The notes: generated by a model from the sequence alone, not told the origin. A stretch of DNA of 64,000 bases from Peribacillus frigoritolerans (GCF_004358755.1 NZ_SMZY01000003.1:124001-188000), one strand, 5' to 3'. Positions 1-8,866 are shown, counted from the first letter of the stretch. Translations and numbers: made by a program.

Positions 1-1
1 C

Positions 2-205
2 ACCTATCTTGTTTGGATTGACTGCAGAAGCCTCTCAAAAACAGATGCGGAATTGAAGGCATTATTGCTTGAAAAAGGAAGACTTGCCCTTGAAGAAGGC
101 ACTAAATACGGGCCTGGCGGTGAAGGCTTTGTCCGCATGAATATTGGCTGTCCCCGTTCAGTTGTTCTTGAAGGCTTAACACGCCTTGAAAAAGCATTTT
201 CTTAA
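2..205 (+). CDS. patB: PatB/MalY-type aminotransferase, C-terminal end (5' truncated)
   Basis: The window opens inside this gene; only the last 67 codons are present. The tail reads TYLVWIDC, then EKGRLALEEGTKYGPGGEGFVRMNIGCP in pieces, which is the C-terminal lid of pyridoxal-phosphate-dependent cystathionine beta-lyase/aminotransferases of the PatB/MalY family. The RMNIGCPR segment contains the conserved arginine that binds the substrate carboxylate. In B. subtilis patB lies directly upstream of kinB, as here. The family cleaves the C-S bond of cystathionine or cysteine in sulfur metabolism. The family call is firm; the exact substrate cannot be judged from the tail. Confidence 0.85.
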   Translation, partial: TYLVWIDCRSLSKTDAELKALLLEKGRLALEEGTKYGPGGEGFVRMNIGCPRSVVLEGLTRLEKAFS

Positions 206-212
206 AGCAGCA

Positions 213-243
213 AAAGCCATAACCGGGATTATGGCTTTTTTAA
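213..243 (+). terminator. Rho-independent terminator after patB
   Basis: AGCCATAA and TTATGGCT form a stem with a six-base loop, followed by a run of T. It lies 8 bases after the patB stop codon and separates patB from kinB. Confidence 0.85.
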
Positions 244-374
244 CCTGTGATCCGGTTTAATTAAGCGCGTCATTTTGACAGCACATCCCCTGGGTATAAA
301 TTGAAACATATTGAAGTATATTGAATTTTTTAATGGTATAATGTATTCAGAATATTGTAAAGGTGTCGAATCCA

Positions 375-1676
375 TTGACCATGACAATTGAATCGATTAA
401 AGAATTAATTCTGCATATGACATTCATTCTTTTTCCTGTATTTATATATCAAACCGCATGGCTCAGCAGGCCTTTCAAATCGCCCCCCAGCCGAAATAAA
501 ACACTTATTTATTTGCTTTGTGCACCTTCTGCTATTCTTTGCATGACCTACCCGCTTCATATTATTGACGATTTAAGTTTTGATCTGCATTCTATTCCCA
601 TCGTGATCAGCATTTTATATGGAGGGCCCCTGTCTGGCGCTCTGGTCATTCTCACTGTATTTGTCTACCGGTTTTATACAGGCGGATATTGGCTGATGCT
701 GAGTCTGATTACCATCCCTTTCTATATTATTCTTCCTTACTATCTGCAAAGAAAATGGTTTTTCTATAATAAACAGCGCAAAATGATGTTCATCCTGCTG
801 ACAGCAACGATTAAAACCGCAGTCACATATTCTGCATTATATGTAACTGGAACTCTTGGTCTGACTCCTATGATTTTCTCCGGAAGCAATATGGTCATTT
901 TATCGCTGGGCTGGCTTTTCCTCCTATTTGCATTTTTTCTCGCACAATACGCCATTGAATACATTCGTGAAAACGCAATGATGCGTTATCAGATCATCAA
1001 AAATGAAAAACTCTCAATCATAAGCGAGCTTGCTGCCAGTGTTGCTCATGAAGTCAGAAATCCATTAACGGTAGTAAGGGGTTTCATTCAATTGATGGGT
1101 CAGGAACTGCAGGAGAACGAACATAAAAATAAGGATTATTTCGAATTAGTATTATCAGAGCTTGATCGGGCTCAGGATATTATTACCGATTATTTAAATT
1201 TAGCGAAACAGCAATATTTTGAAAAAGAGAAAGTTTCTTTATCCTCTTTGCTGATTGAAGTCGATCAATTAATGCGTTCCTATGCCAACTACAAAACGGT
1301 CACAATCGAAACAAAAATCAATTCTGATTTAGTCGTTTATGGTGATAATCCGAGATTAAAGCAAGTGTTTATCAATCTATTAAAAAATGCAATTGAAGCT
1401 GTCCCTGATCTAGAAGGACAAGTTTTCATAAGAGCCTATTCTTCCCATGAATACATCAGAATCAAAATTTCTGACAATGGAAGCGGAATGACCGCAGATC
1501 AGCTTGAACGATTAGGGGAACCTTACTTTACCCTGAAGGAAAAAGGAACCGGTCTTGGGTTAACTGTCACATTCTCCATCATTCATCACCACGGGGGAAC
1601 GATTCGATATCAGAGCTCCATTGGCGAAGGGACAACTGTCACTGTATCTCTGCCGATTCAGTCAGATGCTGAATAG
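375..1676 (+). CDS. kinB: Sporulation sensor histidine kinase KinB
   Basis: Membrane histidine kinase feeding the sporulation phosphorelay (phosphate to Spo0F). Residues 1-200 are a block of about six hydrophobic helices of the 5TM-5TMR_LYT type. The cytosolic kinase follows: H-box SVAHEVRNPLTVVRG with the phospho-acceptor His near residue 225, N-box NLLKNAIEAV near 335, G1 DNGSGM near 368 and G2 GTGLGL near 393. Length (433 residues) and position next to patB match B. subtilis KinB. The Shine-Dalgarno sequence AAAGGTG at 358-364 favours the TTG at 375; the GTG at 363 lies inside it, and an ATG at 381 is an alternative. Unlike in B. subtilis, kapB does not follow directly. Confidence 0.93.
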   Translation: MTMTIESIKELILHMTFILFPVFIYQTAWLSRPFKSPPSRNKTLIYLLCAPSAILCMTYPLHIIDDLSFDLHSIPIVISILYGGPLSGALVILTVFVYRFYTGGYWLMLSLITIPFYIILPYYLQRKWFFYNKQRKMMFILLTATIKTAVTYSALYVTGTLGLTPMIFSGSNMVILSLGWLFLLFAFFLAQYAIEYIRENAMMRYQIIKNEKLSIISELAASVAHEVRNPLTVVRGFIQLMGQELQENEHKNKDYFELVLSELDRAQDIITDYLNLAKQQYFEKEKVSLSSLLIEVDQLMRSYANYKTVTIETKINSDLVVYGDNPRLKQVFINLLKNAIEAVPDLEGQVFIRAYSSHEYIRIKISDNGSGMTADQLERLGEPYFTLKEKGTGLGLTVTFSIIHHHGGTIRYQSSIGEGTTVTVSLPIQSDAE

Positions 1677-1761
1677 TTCGAATGTTTCTTTCATTTTTAT
1701 AATAAACTGACCATAGAGACGAGAAGTGACCAGACGAAAAGAACATGAGGAGGGGTTTTTT

Positions 1762-2091
1762 CTGAAGAACCGATTCATGCTGATTTTTCTGCTTACCTTA
1801 TGCTTATTGACCGCAGCCTTTTTTATCCCGCAGAAAATGGGGAACGGCGCACAAGCGATACCAAATGAAGAAATGCAGCAGGAAGCTTCCCTTGCGATTG
1901 ACACGATTCAAACACTTCATTTTAATTCCTTTCAGCGTGCTCTTTCCCTGAACGAGCAAGTGCTGAGCATCAAAGAACAAAAAGGCTCTGATCAGAAATG
2001 CTATGAAACGACTGTACAGTTTTATACATTTTTTGGACTGCCTTTCTCAAAAGTAAAAGCAGACTGTAATCAAATCGCTGAAATAAAGTAA
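1762..2091 (+). CDS. Small exported protein of unknown function downstream of kinB
   Basis: I do not recognise this gene. After a hydrophobic N-terminus that looks like a signal peptide or anchor (KNRFMLIFLLTLCLLTAA), about 80 soluble residues follow, with two cysteines (QKCYE and ADCNQ) that could form a disulfide outside the cell. It lies 85 bases after kinB on the same strand and shares the terminator at 2092, so it may be cotranscribed with kinB. The start is unusual: GAGGAGGGG at 1747-1755 is followed at normal distance by CTG at 1762, with no ATG, GTG or TTG nearby in frame. An upstream in-frame GTG at 1726 has a much weaker ribosome site and would put charged residues before the signal. 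Confidence 0.6.
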   Translation: MKNRFMLIFLLTLCLLTAAFFIPQKMGNGAQAIPNEEMQQEASLAIDTIQTLHFNSFQRALSLNEQVLSIKEQKGSDQKCYETTVQFYTFFGLPFSKVKADCNQIAEIK

Positions 2092-2118
2092 AAACGGCCG
2101 AATAAGGCCGTTTTTACT
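2092..2118. terminator. Bidirectional terminator between the kinB unit and sodC
   Basis: AAAACGGCC, a short loop, then GGCCGTTTTT. The hairpin has A and T runs on both sides and lies between two converging genes. Confidence 0.85.
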
Positions 2119-2126
2119 GTTTAGGA

Positions 2127-2699
2127 TTATTTTTTTTCTTCAGCTGGTTTTACTTCCTTCTTATCAGGACGTTTTCCTTCTTTTTCTGTAATTTCACCGC
2201 AAGCGATGCGTGCTCCTGAATCTCCAGATGGCTGAGTCATCCCGTCATCCTTGAGGTCAGTAATAATCAGCGTTGTTCCCTCTTTCATTAACAAAGAGTT
2301 TTTCGCATCTTTTTTCAGCGTTACGGCCGGTGCAACAATTTCCGCTTCAACCAGTCCGTCTTCATCTGCAATCAGATTCTGCAGATCACCTGCATGCGAT
2401 CCTTCTGGATGCAGCAGACCGTGCTGCTTTTCATCAGGATTGAAATGATTGCCTGCACTTTTAAATTCAGGCGCCTCGCATTTTGCATTTTCATGTATAT
2501 GAAAACCATGCTCTCCAGGCGGAAGACCCTCTAAAACCAATTCCAGCTTTATGCCTTTAGTCTGTTCGGAGAGTTTCACCGTCCCAAGTGAATCGCCGCT
2601 TGCATTAAACATTTCTACATCTACTTTTGTCGGTGCCTCTTCCATGCACCCGCTTAAGAATGAAAGGAATAAGACTGCCGGAACGATACGTTTTTTCAT
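2127..2699 (-). CDS. sodC: Cu/Zn superoxide dismutase-like lipoprotein (YojM/SodC family)
   Basis: Lipoprotein of 190 residues: signal MKKRIVPAVLFLSFLSGC with lipobox LSGC, so it should be anchored outside the membrane. The mature part has the Cu/Zn SOD fold signatures GEHGFHIHE, then SAGNHFNP, HGLLHPEGSHAGDL and a C-terminal GDSGARIACGEI. Most metal-ligand histidines are visible (HIH, NHF, H in HAGD). The last copper-ligand histidine, usually in a GNAG-x-R context preceded by H, is replaced around QPSGDSGARIACG, as in Bacillus YojM proteins reported to lack normal copper binding, so enzymatic activity is uncertain. GGAGGGAACA precedes the ATG at 2699; longer readings lack a ribosome site. 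Confidence 0.85.
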   Translation of the reverse strand: MKKRIVPAVLFLSFLSGCMEEAPTKVDVEMFNASGDSLGTVKLSEQTKGIKLELVLEGLPPGEHGFHIHENAKCEAPEFKSAGNHFNPDEKQHGLLHPEGSHAGDLQNLIADEDGLVEAEIVAPAVTLKKDAKNSLLMKEGTTLIITDLKDDGMTQPSGDSGARIACGEITEKEGKRPDKKEVKPAEEKK

Positions 2700-2803
2700 T
2701 GTTCCCTCCAGAAATATGTACTTCTTACCATTTTCGGCATACGGTGGATATTTTATTCTGGAAAATAAAAATACCAACCCCGATATTGGAATTGGCTTTT
2801 ATC

Positions 2804-3007
2804 TTACAATTTATTTTTATGAGCGGCTTTAAGGTTTTGTTCGAACTCCTCCGCTTTCAATTCTTCTTTTTTCGAGATTTTTTTAATAAGCATGAACGCT
2901 GCTACAGCAGCAACAAAAAAGATGAACATCGTAATTCCAGCTGGAAGATACTCAGACTTGTCTTCAGGAAAATAGAGAAACAAACCAAATATGAAAGCGT
3001 TTAACAA
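2804..3007 (-). CDS. Small two-helix membrane protein, unknown function
   Basis: A 67-residue protein with two hydrophobic segments (NAFIFGLFLYF and AGITMFIFFVAAVAAFMLI) and a charged Lys/Glu-rich tail (KKISKKEELKAEEFEQNL). AAGGAG sits 8 bases upstream of a TTG start at 3007; an overlapping GTG at 3016 would lie inside that ribosome site. It stands alone between sodC and a dispersed repeat. I recognise no family and infer no function beyond membrane location. Confidence 0.6.
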   Translation of the reverse strand: MLNAFIFGLFLYFPEDKSEYLPAGITMFIFFVAAVAAFMLIKKISKKEELKAEEFEQNLKAAHKNKL

Positions 3008-3110
3008 AACGATCACTCCTTACCTTTATCCACTTAACTATAACAAGTTTTAACCACAAGCTCCACTCCTGTCACAAAAAGTTCGCATTAATTGGTGGTA
3101 TAATTAGAAA

Positions 3111-3228
3111 AGTGGAACCGACCGTTTAGCTCCGAAAGACAGATAAGGATTCGTTCTGGCCGAGGAGTTGGGAGGTGGAGCTAAACATAAAGAAAAGCGG
3201 AACCGCCTCGCTGGCACTTCAAGGCGAA
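3111..3228. repeat. Dispersed bcr-like repeat, copy 1
   Basis: Most of the 322-base gap before kapB is this noncoding repeat. Segments GTTTAGCTCCGA-AGACAG, GATAAGGAT, TTCTGGCCGAGGAGTTGGG and TGGAGCTA-ACAT recur at 46947-47050. The AGCTCC and GGAGCT ends are inverted, so the transcript could fold. It resembles the bcr-type intergenic repeats common in Bacillus genomes. Confidence 0.65.
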
Positions 3229-3329
3229 TGATACATAAATCTTAAACTGAAATCTGTACACATTATGATTAAATAATTCTCAAAAATAAAAATGGGGATT
3301 TGCACCAAATAAAAACAGGAGGCATAAAA

Positions 3330-3713
3330 ATGAGAGAAGAACTTTTTATAGGAGATATCGTGACAGGCATCTATAAAACAGGGAAATATATCGGAGAAAT
3401 CACGAACATTCGACCGGAGCATTATTTAGTAAAAGTGAAGGCCGTCATTAAACATCCGCTCCAAGGAGACTTGCACATGCCAAAGGAAGCCGAGGTCCCG
3501 CTCTTTCATGAACGCAGAGCACTTGCAGAGAATGAGCAAACCAATATACCAAAGAGCATGGTCCGTAAATATGAAGGCATCATCCCTTCTTATCAGGAAT
3601 CTCTGGGCAAAGCAGTTGCCGAACTTGAAAATGATTTAGCGGAAGATTCAAGACCATGGGCTAAAATGTCACTTGAGAAAATCCAGGTGTTAAAAGGAGA
3701 TTACTTTAAGTAA
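3330..3713 (+). CDS. kapB: Kinase-associated protein KapB
   Basis: 127-residue soluble protein. In B. subtilis, KapB is needed for the KinB branch of the sporulation phosphorelay. Family signatures visible are the opening LFIGDIVTGIYKTGKYIGEI, the central KHPLQGDLHMPKEAEV, FHERRALAENEQTN and YEGIIPSYQESL. Despite its common name 'lipoprotein B' there is no signal peptide or lipobox here. AGGAGG at 3316 precedes the ATG at 3330, giving a length equal to the B. subtilis protein. Here kapB has its own upstream region and is separated from kinB by three genes and a repeat, so cotranscription with kinB is lost. Confidence 0.92.
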   Translation: MREELFIGDIVTGIYKTGKYIGEITNIRPEHYLVKVKAVIKHPLQGDLHMPKEAEVPLFHERRALAENEQTNIPKSMVRKYEGIIPSYQESLGKAVAELENDLAEDSRPWAKMSLEKIQVLKGDYFK

Positions 3714-3761
3714 TAGGATCTTTTGTAAAACATTGCTGCTAAAAGCACAGCCAAATAATAA

Positions 3762-3794
3762 TAAGCCAAATCACGTGTAAGGTGATTTGGCTCT
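3762..3794. terminator. Bidirectional terminator between kapB and kapD
   Basis: AGCCAAATCAC, a 7-base loop, then GTGATTTGGCT. It lies between converging kapB and kapD. Confidence 0.8.
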
Positions 3795-4416
3795 ATGTTG
3801 CAAATTTATTCATGACTTTTGAAAAATCAATTCGGTCTCCGATTGTCGTCGGCGTTGGTTTTTCAAGATATCGTTTATCATTTTCGACAAGGTTATAAAT
3901 ATTGCAGGTGGTCAGTGCATCGTCTAATGCGCAATGATGCCTGCCTGTTCCCTTTTTTCCATACTCTTCAACCGCTTTCCATAAACCTGTCTGATTTCTG
4001 TCCCCAAAAAACTTTTTGTATTCCATTGATAAATCTCTGAACTTGCCGCTGAAAGGGAAATCAGCGTTGTTCTTCTGGCAATTTTGCCTGAGTACCTTCA
4101 TGTCCATATTTCCCCATGTAACGACGGTAGTCTTCGGATAATCTCCAAACTCCTTCAAGATCGTGATCAATTCCTGAAAGGAAATACCTGAGTTAACCTG
4201 TGCTTGAGAAATGTTCAAAAATGATTTGCAGCGATTTGATAAAAAGGGAAACTGAACTGGCCTTACATAAGAGGAAAATTGTTTGTGAGCGGTTTGATTG
4301 ATGACGGAGACGATTCCTACTTCGATTATTTCCGGATAAAATCCTCGCGGGTTAGCTTTTCCTTCTGGCATGGTGAATTCAAAATCAATAAAAATTAATT
4401 GATGGTGATCTGCCAT
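3793..4416 (-). CDS. kapD: KapD, DEDDh-type exonuclease-like inhibitor of the KinA sporulation pathway
   Basis: 207 residues, a single RNase T/DNA polymerase III epsilon-type exonuclease domain. Exo I is IFIDFEFT (D and E metal ligands), Exo II is TWGNMDMKVL (D), and Exo III is HHCALDDALTT (H and D). Overproduced KapD inhibits the KinA route to sporulation in B. subtilis; its nucleic-acid substrate is unknown. AAGGAGGGC precedes the ATG. It converges on kapB, so two opposing inputs to the phosphorelay are neighbours. Confidence 0.9.
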   Translation of the reverse strand: MADHHQLIFIDFEFTMPEGKANPRGFYPEIIEVGIVSVINQTAHKQFSSYVRPVQFPFLSNRCKSFLNISQAQVNSGISFQELITILKEFGDYPKTTVVTWGNMDMKVLRQNCQKNNADFPFSGKFRDLSMEYKKFFGDRNQTGLWKAVEEYGKKGTGRHHCALDDALTTCNIYNLVENDKRYLEKPTPTTIGDRIDFSKVMNKFAT

Positions 4417-4616
4417 ACGAGCCCTCCTTTCAACTCATTTTATACATCAAAAAAGAAATTTCCTTTTTATTACTATTATATCACCAAACTGGAAAATATA
4501 GCTTTATTTTTCTAAAAATAATGAATATTGCTCAGTTATTATTTCTAAAAACGAAAGGATTGATTTATAATATTAAGGGACACGAAATATATTGCTGGGG
4601 TTTTATACTAAAGAAG

Positions 4617-5834
4617 GTGTTTTTTATCTCAATTCAGAAAAGAAATTTTTTAATCATGTGGGCAGCTAACTTTTTTGTTGCGGCAAGTGCGACCATGATT
4701 ATGCCCTTTTTGTCTTTATACTTGAGCACATTTGGCGATTTTTCTGATGACTATGTGCGCAAATGGGCCGGCTACGTATTTGGCATCTCTTTTTTAATGG
4801 CTTTTCTTGTCTCTCCTCTCTGGGGAAGATTTGGAGATAAGTTTGGCTATAAAAAGATTTTGCTCATTACAGGGTCCGGAATTGCTACAAGCATTCTTTT
4901 AATGGGGTTCGTAAATTCCGTTCATGAGTTATTTTTGCTGCGGCTGTTGATGGGTGCTGTTACTGGATTTATTCCAACTTCTCTTGCTTTAATTTCAGCA
5001 CAGACTAAAAAGGAAGTCGCAGGACGCACACTTGGCACCCTTCAGATGGGGACGGTATCAGGAGGATTATTCGGACCGCTTATTGGAGGTCTTCTCGCTG
5101 ACCAGTTTGGTTTTACCTACACCTTTTTCATAACAGCAGGCGTTATTTACATATCAGTCCTTCTTGTTGCTTTTGGTATTAAAGAAGCACCTTTAAGAGG
5201 AAAAGAAGAAAAAAAGAAATCATACACAAGGAAACAAGTTCTTCAGCATATTTTTAAATCTCCTCTGCTCTTGACGATCATGTTCTTAACTCTGCTTGTT
5301 CAAATCGGCAACTTCAGTATTCAGCCACTGCTGGCTCTTTATGTGAGCGAGCTTCATGGTCCAGTCAATCTGGCCTTTTTCTCTGGACTGGCTTTTTCTG
5401 CAACTGGTGCAGGCAATTTACTGGCATCAAGGAGATGGGGATCTCTTGGCGACCGGATTGGACATGAAAGAGTCCTGATTGGACTTTTGATTGCCTCTGT
5501 CTTCTGCTTTATTCCGCAGGCGCTCGTTCAGACTTTATGGCAGCTGATGATTTTCCGTTTTCTATTCGGCATGGCGATTGGCGGAATCATCCCTTGCATT
5601 ACCGCATTTATCCGCCAGACAGCACCTGTTGCTATGCAGGGAGAGGTCCTTGGCTATAATGTCAGCTTTAAGTTTCTGGGGAATGTTATTGGTCCTGTTC
5701 TTGGCGGAGTCATAGCAGGAAGCTTCGGAATCTCTGCCGTTTTTTATGTTACAGCCGGATTATTTCTATGCAGTGCGATTCTATTATGGAAAAGCCTGCG
5801 CAGTGAGCAGAAAGCTCTTGCAAAAGCAAGCTGA
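4617..5834 (+). CDS. yuxJ: MFS multidrug-type efflux transporter (YuxJ)
   Basis: About 400 residues with 12 predicted membrane helices. The MFS loop 2-3 motif is GRFGDKFGYKK, repeated in the second half as GSLGDRIGHER, and the helix 5 motif is GTVSGGLFGPLIGG as in drug:H+ antiporters. It lies upstream of pbpD as yuxJ does in B. subtilis. The start is doubtful: the -10-like TATAAT at 4567 rules out far-upstream starts. AAGGTG at 4614-4619 is the only good ribosome site and contains the in-frame GTG at 4617; at normal spacing it points at ATC 4626 or ATT 4632 (product ISIQKRNF...). The substrate is not known. Confidence 0.85.
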   Translation: MFFISIQKRNFLIMWAANFFVAASATMIMPFLSLYLSTFGDFSDDYVRKWAGYVFGISFLMAFLVSPLWGRFGDKFGYKKILLITGSGIATSILLMGFVNSVHELFLLRLLMGAVTGFIPTSLALISAQTKKEVAGRTLGTLQMGTVSGGLFGPLIGGLLADQFGFTYTFFITAGVIYISVLLVAFGIKEAPLRGKEEKKKSYTRKQVLQHIFKSPLLLTIMFLTLLVQIGNFSIQPLLALYVSELHGPVNLAFFSGLAFSATGAGNLLASRRWGSLGDRIGHERVLIGLLIASVFCFIPQALVQTLWQLMIFRFLFGMAIGGIIPCITAFIRQTAPVAMQGEVLGYNVSFKFLGNVIGPVLGGVIAGSFGISAVFYVTAGLFLCSAILLWKSLRSEQKALAKAS

Positions 5835-5838
5835 AGAC

Positions 5839-5868
5839 ACGCTCTCCAAACTGGAGGGCGTTTTTTGC
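5839..5868 (+). terminator. Terminator after yuxJ
   Basis: ACGCTCTCC, loop AAACT, GGAGGGCGT, then six T. It directly follows the yuxJ stop codon. Confidence 0.85.
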
Positions 5869-5945
5869 TGCTACTTACAGGAAATATCTTCTATCTCCTT
5901 CCATCTGGTGGTACTATAAAGTGTACACAATAACCTATAAAGCGA

Positions 5946-7814
5946 GTGACAGCATTGCGTTCAATAATTGGCTGGATAAGCCTGATCATCATGGGCCCCG
6001 TTCTTATGTATTTATTTTTGATTTCCGGGGATGAAGTAAAAAATGTGAAAGCTGTATCAACAGTTTTAGATGAAAAGCTCCCATTAAAAGAAATTCCTCT
6101 AACACAAAATAGTTTTATCGTTGATCAAAACGGCGCCCTCGTTTCTGAAATCATCACAAATCAGGAAAACCGGACGTATGTGCCTTTTGATAAAATCCCT
6201 GAAGCTGTCAAAACTATTTTCATCGTTTCAGAGGATCAGAAATTCTATGAACATATTGGATTTGATCCTGCCGGAATGGCGAGAGCGGTCCTGATTAATG
6301 CCAAAAGCCAATCGATCGAACAGGGCGGCAGCACAATTACCCAGCAGCTTGCCCGCAATGTCTTTTTATCTCACGAAAAAACCTATAATCGGAAGCTTAG
6401 CGAGCTTCTGTACTCTTATCACATAGAGAGAACTTTTTCAAAAGAAGAAATTCTTGAAGGATATTTAAACGCAGTCTATTTTCATAACGGGGTCTACGGG
6501 GTTCAAATGGCAAGCAATTATTACTTCAGCAAGCCAATCGACAAGCTGACGCTGGCACAAATTGCGTTCATCAGTGCCATTCCGAATAATCCGGCATTAT
6601 ATGATCCAATCAAGCATTTTGAACATACAAAGAAAAGGCAGCTTCTGCTGCTTAAAAATCTTTTAGACGGTGAATATATCACTGGGGAACAATATAACTC
6701 TGCTTCAGCAGAAAAAATCAGGTTAAATCTGCAGCATCGGACTGACCGATATCCCGACTACGTCACCTATGTACATGATGAACTAAAACGCCTTATTGCT
6801 GAAAATGAAGGCTACACAATAAGAGCAGCCGATGCAGGCAAGGAAGAAAAAGCTGTAATTGAAGAAGAGCTGAATAATAAAGTGCATGAAGTTGTAAAAA
6901 AAGGCGTGATCATCCATACAGCTCTTGATCCAACCATGCAGGCGAACATGAACGATGCTTTTAAAAATCACCTGAGCGATTCTTCTGTTCAAGGAGCTGG
7001 TGTGGTCATTGATCATCATGCTCATCAAATAAAAGCCTTATACGGAGGCCAAGATTATCAAAAATTCAATTTCAACCGGGCTTATCAGGCATACCGGCAG
7101 CCGGGTTCTGCAATAAAGCCTTTGCTCGATTATGTTCCGTATATAGATGTGAAAAATGCTTCTGCATCATCCGTGATTAGTGCAAAATCTTTTTGTAAAA
7201 AAGACTATTGCCCCAAAAACTATGATGAGAAAACATATGGAAATGTGACGCTTGAAACAGCTTTTAAAAAATCGTACAACACACCTGCAGTCAGAATGCT
7301 TGATGAAGTTGGCATTGAAAAAGGATATTCATATTTAACGCCGTTCGGTTTCCAGGCTGTAACGGAAGCTGATTACGTTCTGCCTTCAGCAATCGGCGGC
7401 TTCACAAAAGGATTTTCACCTTTAGAGCTTACACAAGCTTATTCGGCTTTTGCAAATGACGGTGTTTTCAACAAAAGTCATGCCATTGTCCAAATAACAG
7501 ATTTGCAAGGGAACTCTTTATACCAATGGAACGAAGAACCTTTAAGAGTGTGGAAAAGCACTACCAACAATGAAATGAGGAAGCTTTTATCGGCTGTCAC
7601 ATCAAGCGGGACCGGAACAAAAGCAAAGCATTCTGCTCCATATACAGGCGGCAAAACAGGAACAACAAATGACTTTATGGATTTATGGTTTGTCGGTTTA
7701 ACCGACCGCTATACAGCCGGCGTGTGGATTGGGAAAGACAAATCAGCCAGCATAGAGAAGTTATCCAAATCTGCTCCACAGCAGCTCATCTGGCGTGATA
7801 TCACTAAAAATTGA
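5946..7814 (+). CDS. pbpD: Bifunctional class A penicillin-binding protein 4 (PbpD)
   Basis: 622 residues, matching B. subtilis PbpD in length and in many stretches. One N-terminal membrane anchor (about 5-27) is followed by the glycosyltransferase domain with the catalytic Glu in SEDQKFYEHIGFD (near 99) and QGGSTITQQLARN. The transpeptidase domain carries GSAIKP (active Ser near 388), SYN (near 444) and GGKTGT (near 569). It polymerises lipid II and crosslinks peptidoglycan outside the membrane. The start could be GTG 5946 or TTG 5955. yuxK follows 61 bases downstream, as in B. subtilis. Confidence 0.95.
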   Translation: MTALRSIIGWISLIIMGPVLMYLFLISGDEVKNVKAVSTVLDEKLPLKEIPLTQNSFIVDQNGALVSEIITNQENRTYVPFDKIPEAVKTIFIVSEDQKFYEHIGFDPAGMARAVLINAKSQSIEQGGSTITQQLARNVFLSHEKTYNRKLSELLYSYHIERTFSKEEILEGYLNAVYFHNGVYGVQMASNYYFSKPIDKLTLAQIAFISAIPNNPALYDPIKHFEHTKKRQLLLLKNLLDGEYITGEQYNSASAEKIRLNLQHRTDRYPDYVTYVHDELKRLIAENEGYTIRAADAGKEEKAVIEEELNNKVHEVVKKGVIIHTALDPTMQANMNDAFKNHLSDSSVQGAGVVIDHHAHQIKALYGGQDYQKFNFNRAYQAYRQPGSAIKPLLDYVPYIDVKNASASSVISAKSFCKKDYCPKNYDEKTYGNVTLETAFKKSYNTPAVRMLDEVGIEKGYSYLTPFGFQAVTEADYVLPSAIGGFTKGFSPLELTQAYSAFANDGVFNKSHAIVQITDLQGNSLYQWNEEPLRVWKSTTNNEMRKLLSAVTSSGTGTKAKHSAPYTGGKTGTTNDFMDLWFVGLTDRYTAGVWIGKDKSASIEKLSKSAPQQLIWRDITKN

Positions 7815-7875
7815 TCGTTTTAGATTGTTTATTCGTGGAATAGAAAAGATAAAGCATGTAATTGAGGGTGAAATC

Positions 7876-8274
7876 ATGAAAAACAGGAAAGTTCTATTGT
7901 TTGATGGTGTGTGCAATTTTTGTAATGGGACTGTGCAATTTGTTTTAAAACACGACAAAAAAGCTGTTTTTAAGTTTGCCTCCCTTCAGTCTGATGCGGG
8001 ACAGCAAATTCTTGCTGAAAACAGCCTCCCCTTGAAAGACTTTGATAGCTTCGTTTACGTCGATGGGGATAAGGTTTACCTCAAATCTACTGCGGCTTTG
8101 CACGTATTAAAGGAGCTCGGAGGTTTATTCAGGCTCTCCTTTGTATTAATAGTCATCCCCCGTCCTGGCAGGGATTATGTTTATAGCATTCTTGCCAAGA
8201 ACAGATACAAATGGTTTGGAAAGAAGGATGCCTGCACCCTTCCTTCTCCAGAAACAAGAGAAAGATTTCTATAA
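7876..8274 (+). CDS. yuxK: DCC-family thiol-disulfide oxidoreductase-like protein YuxK
   Basis: 132-residue protein with the DUF393/DCC opening LLFDGVCNFCNGTVQFV; the two cysteines of CNFC form a thioredoxin-like redox pair. The C-terminal RYKWFGKKDAC is also typical. GAGGGTGA precedes the ATG at 7876; a longer in-frame reading that overlaps pbpD lacks a ribosome site. It probably forms an operon with pbpD, ending at the terminator at 8275. A redox role near the cell wall is only an inference from position. Confidence 0.88.
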   Translation: MKNRKVLLFDGVCNFCNGTVQFVLKHDKKAVFKFASLQSDAGQQILAENSLPLKDFDSFVYVDGDKVYLKSTAALHVLKELGGLFRLSFVLIVIPRPGRDYVYSILAKNRYKWFGKKDACTLPSPETRERFL

Positions 8275-8311
8275 GAGAAGCCCCCCGGGATTAGCCGAGG
8301 GGCTTCTTCTA
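8275..8311. terminator. Bidirectional terminator between yuxK and yufK
   Basis: AGAAGCCCC, loop, GGGGCTTCT, with T on the plus side. It lies between converging genes, and the yufK stop codon borders it. Confidence 0.85.
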
Positions 8312-8866
8312 TACGGGCAAACTCGCCATCAAGCTGTTGTACAATCTCATGCATATATAAAGAATGCCGAACAAAAAAATGGACCAGAACAGCACATGAA
8401 ATAAAACAAGTCCGATTAAAGAGAAAGACGTTAAGAAAAAGCTGAACTGATAAACGGCAAAAATGAAATAACACAGTGTGGCGAGCAGAAAGACAGCGAA
8501 AATGCCGATCCCATATTGGACGAGCAGCAGAGAAAGTGCAGCTGCCAGTAAATAGAACGCCGATCCAAGTCTGATTTTCTTCAGGCTCTCACCGTCCACA
8601 TCCTTTGAAAAAAAGAGCAGAGATAGCTCTGTCACTGTATCTGCAATAAGTTTTAATGCTGAAAAAATCATAAAATAAATAAGAGCAAAAACTATAAATA
8701 AAGCTAATTTTATGCCATTCTCCGAAAAGAACTCAAGCATTCCCCCGTAAATACCTAGCTTTTTAAGCACTTTTAATACCATCATGACTGTGGAGATAGA
8801 AAAAGAAGTGCTGAACAGCAAAATGGAGATCAGCGGAAAATAGCTGGTGAAATAAGTATTTTTCAT
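8309..8866 (-). CDS. yufK: YufK-like integral membrane protein
   Basis: 185 residues with about five hydrophobic helices and no soluble domain. Position beside pbpD-yuxK and equal length point to B. subtilis YufK, a DUF5366-type protein of unknown function. The ATG at 8866 opens MKNTYFTSYFPLISILLF and has AGGAG upstream. No catalytic motif is visible. Confidence 0.75.
   Translation of the reverse strand: MKNTYFTSYFPLISILLFSTSFSISTVMMVLKVLKKLGIYGGMLEFFSENGIKLALFIVFALIYFMIFSALKLIADTVTELSLLFFSKDVDGESLKKIRLGSAFYLLAAALSLLLVQYGIGIFAVFLLATLCYFIFAVYQFSFFLTSFSLIGLVLFHVLFWSIFLFGILYICMRLYNSLMASLPV

Noticed and set aside
2551-3004. Plus-strand open frames across sodC and the small membrane gene
   Set aside because: They are antisense to genes with clear motifs or ribosome sites, and have neither themselves.
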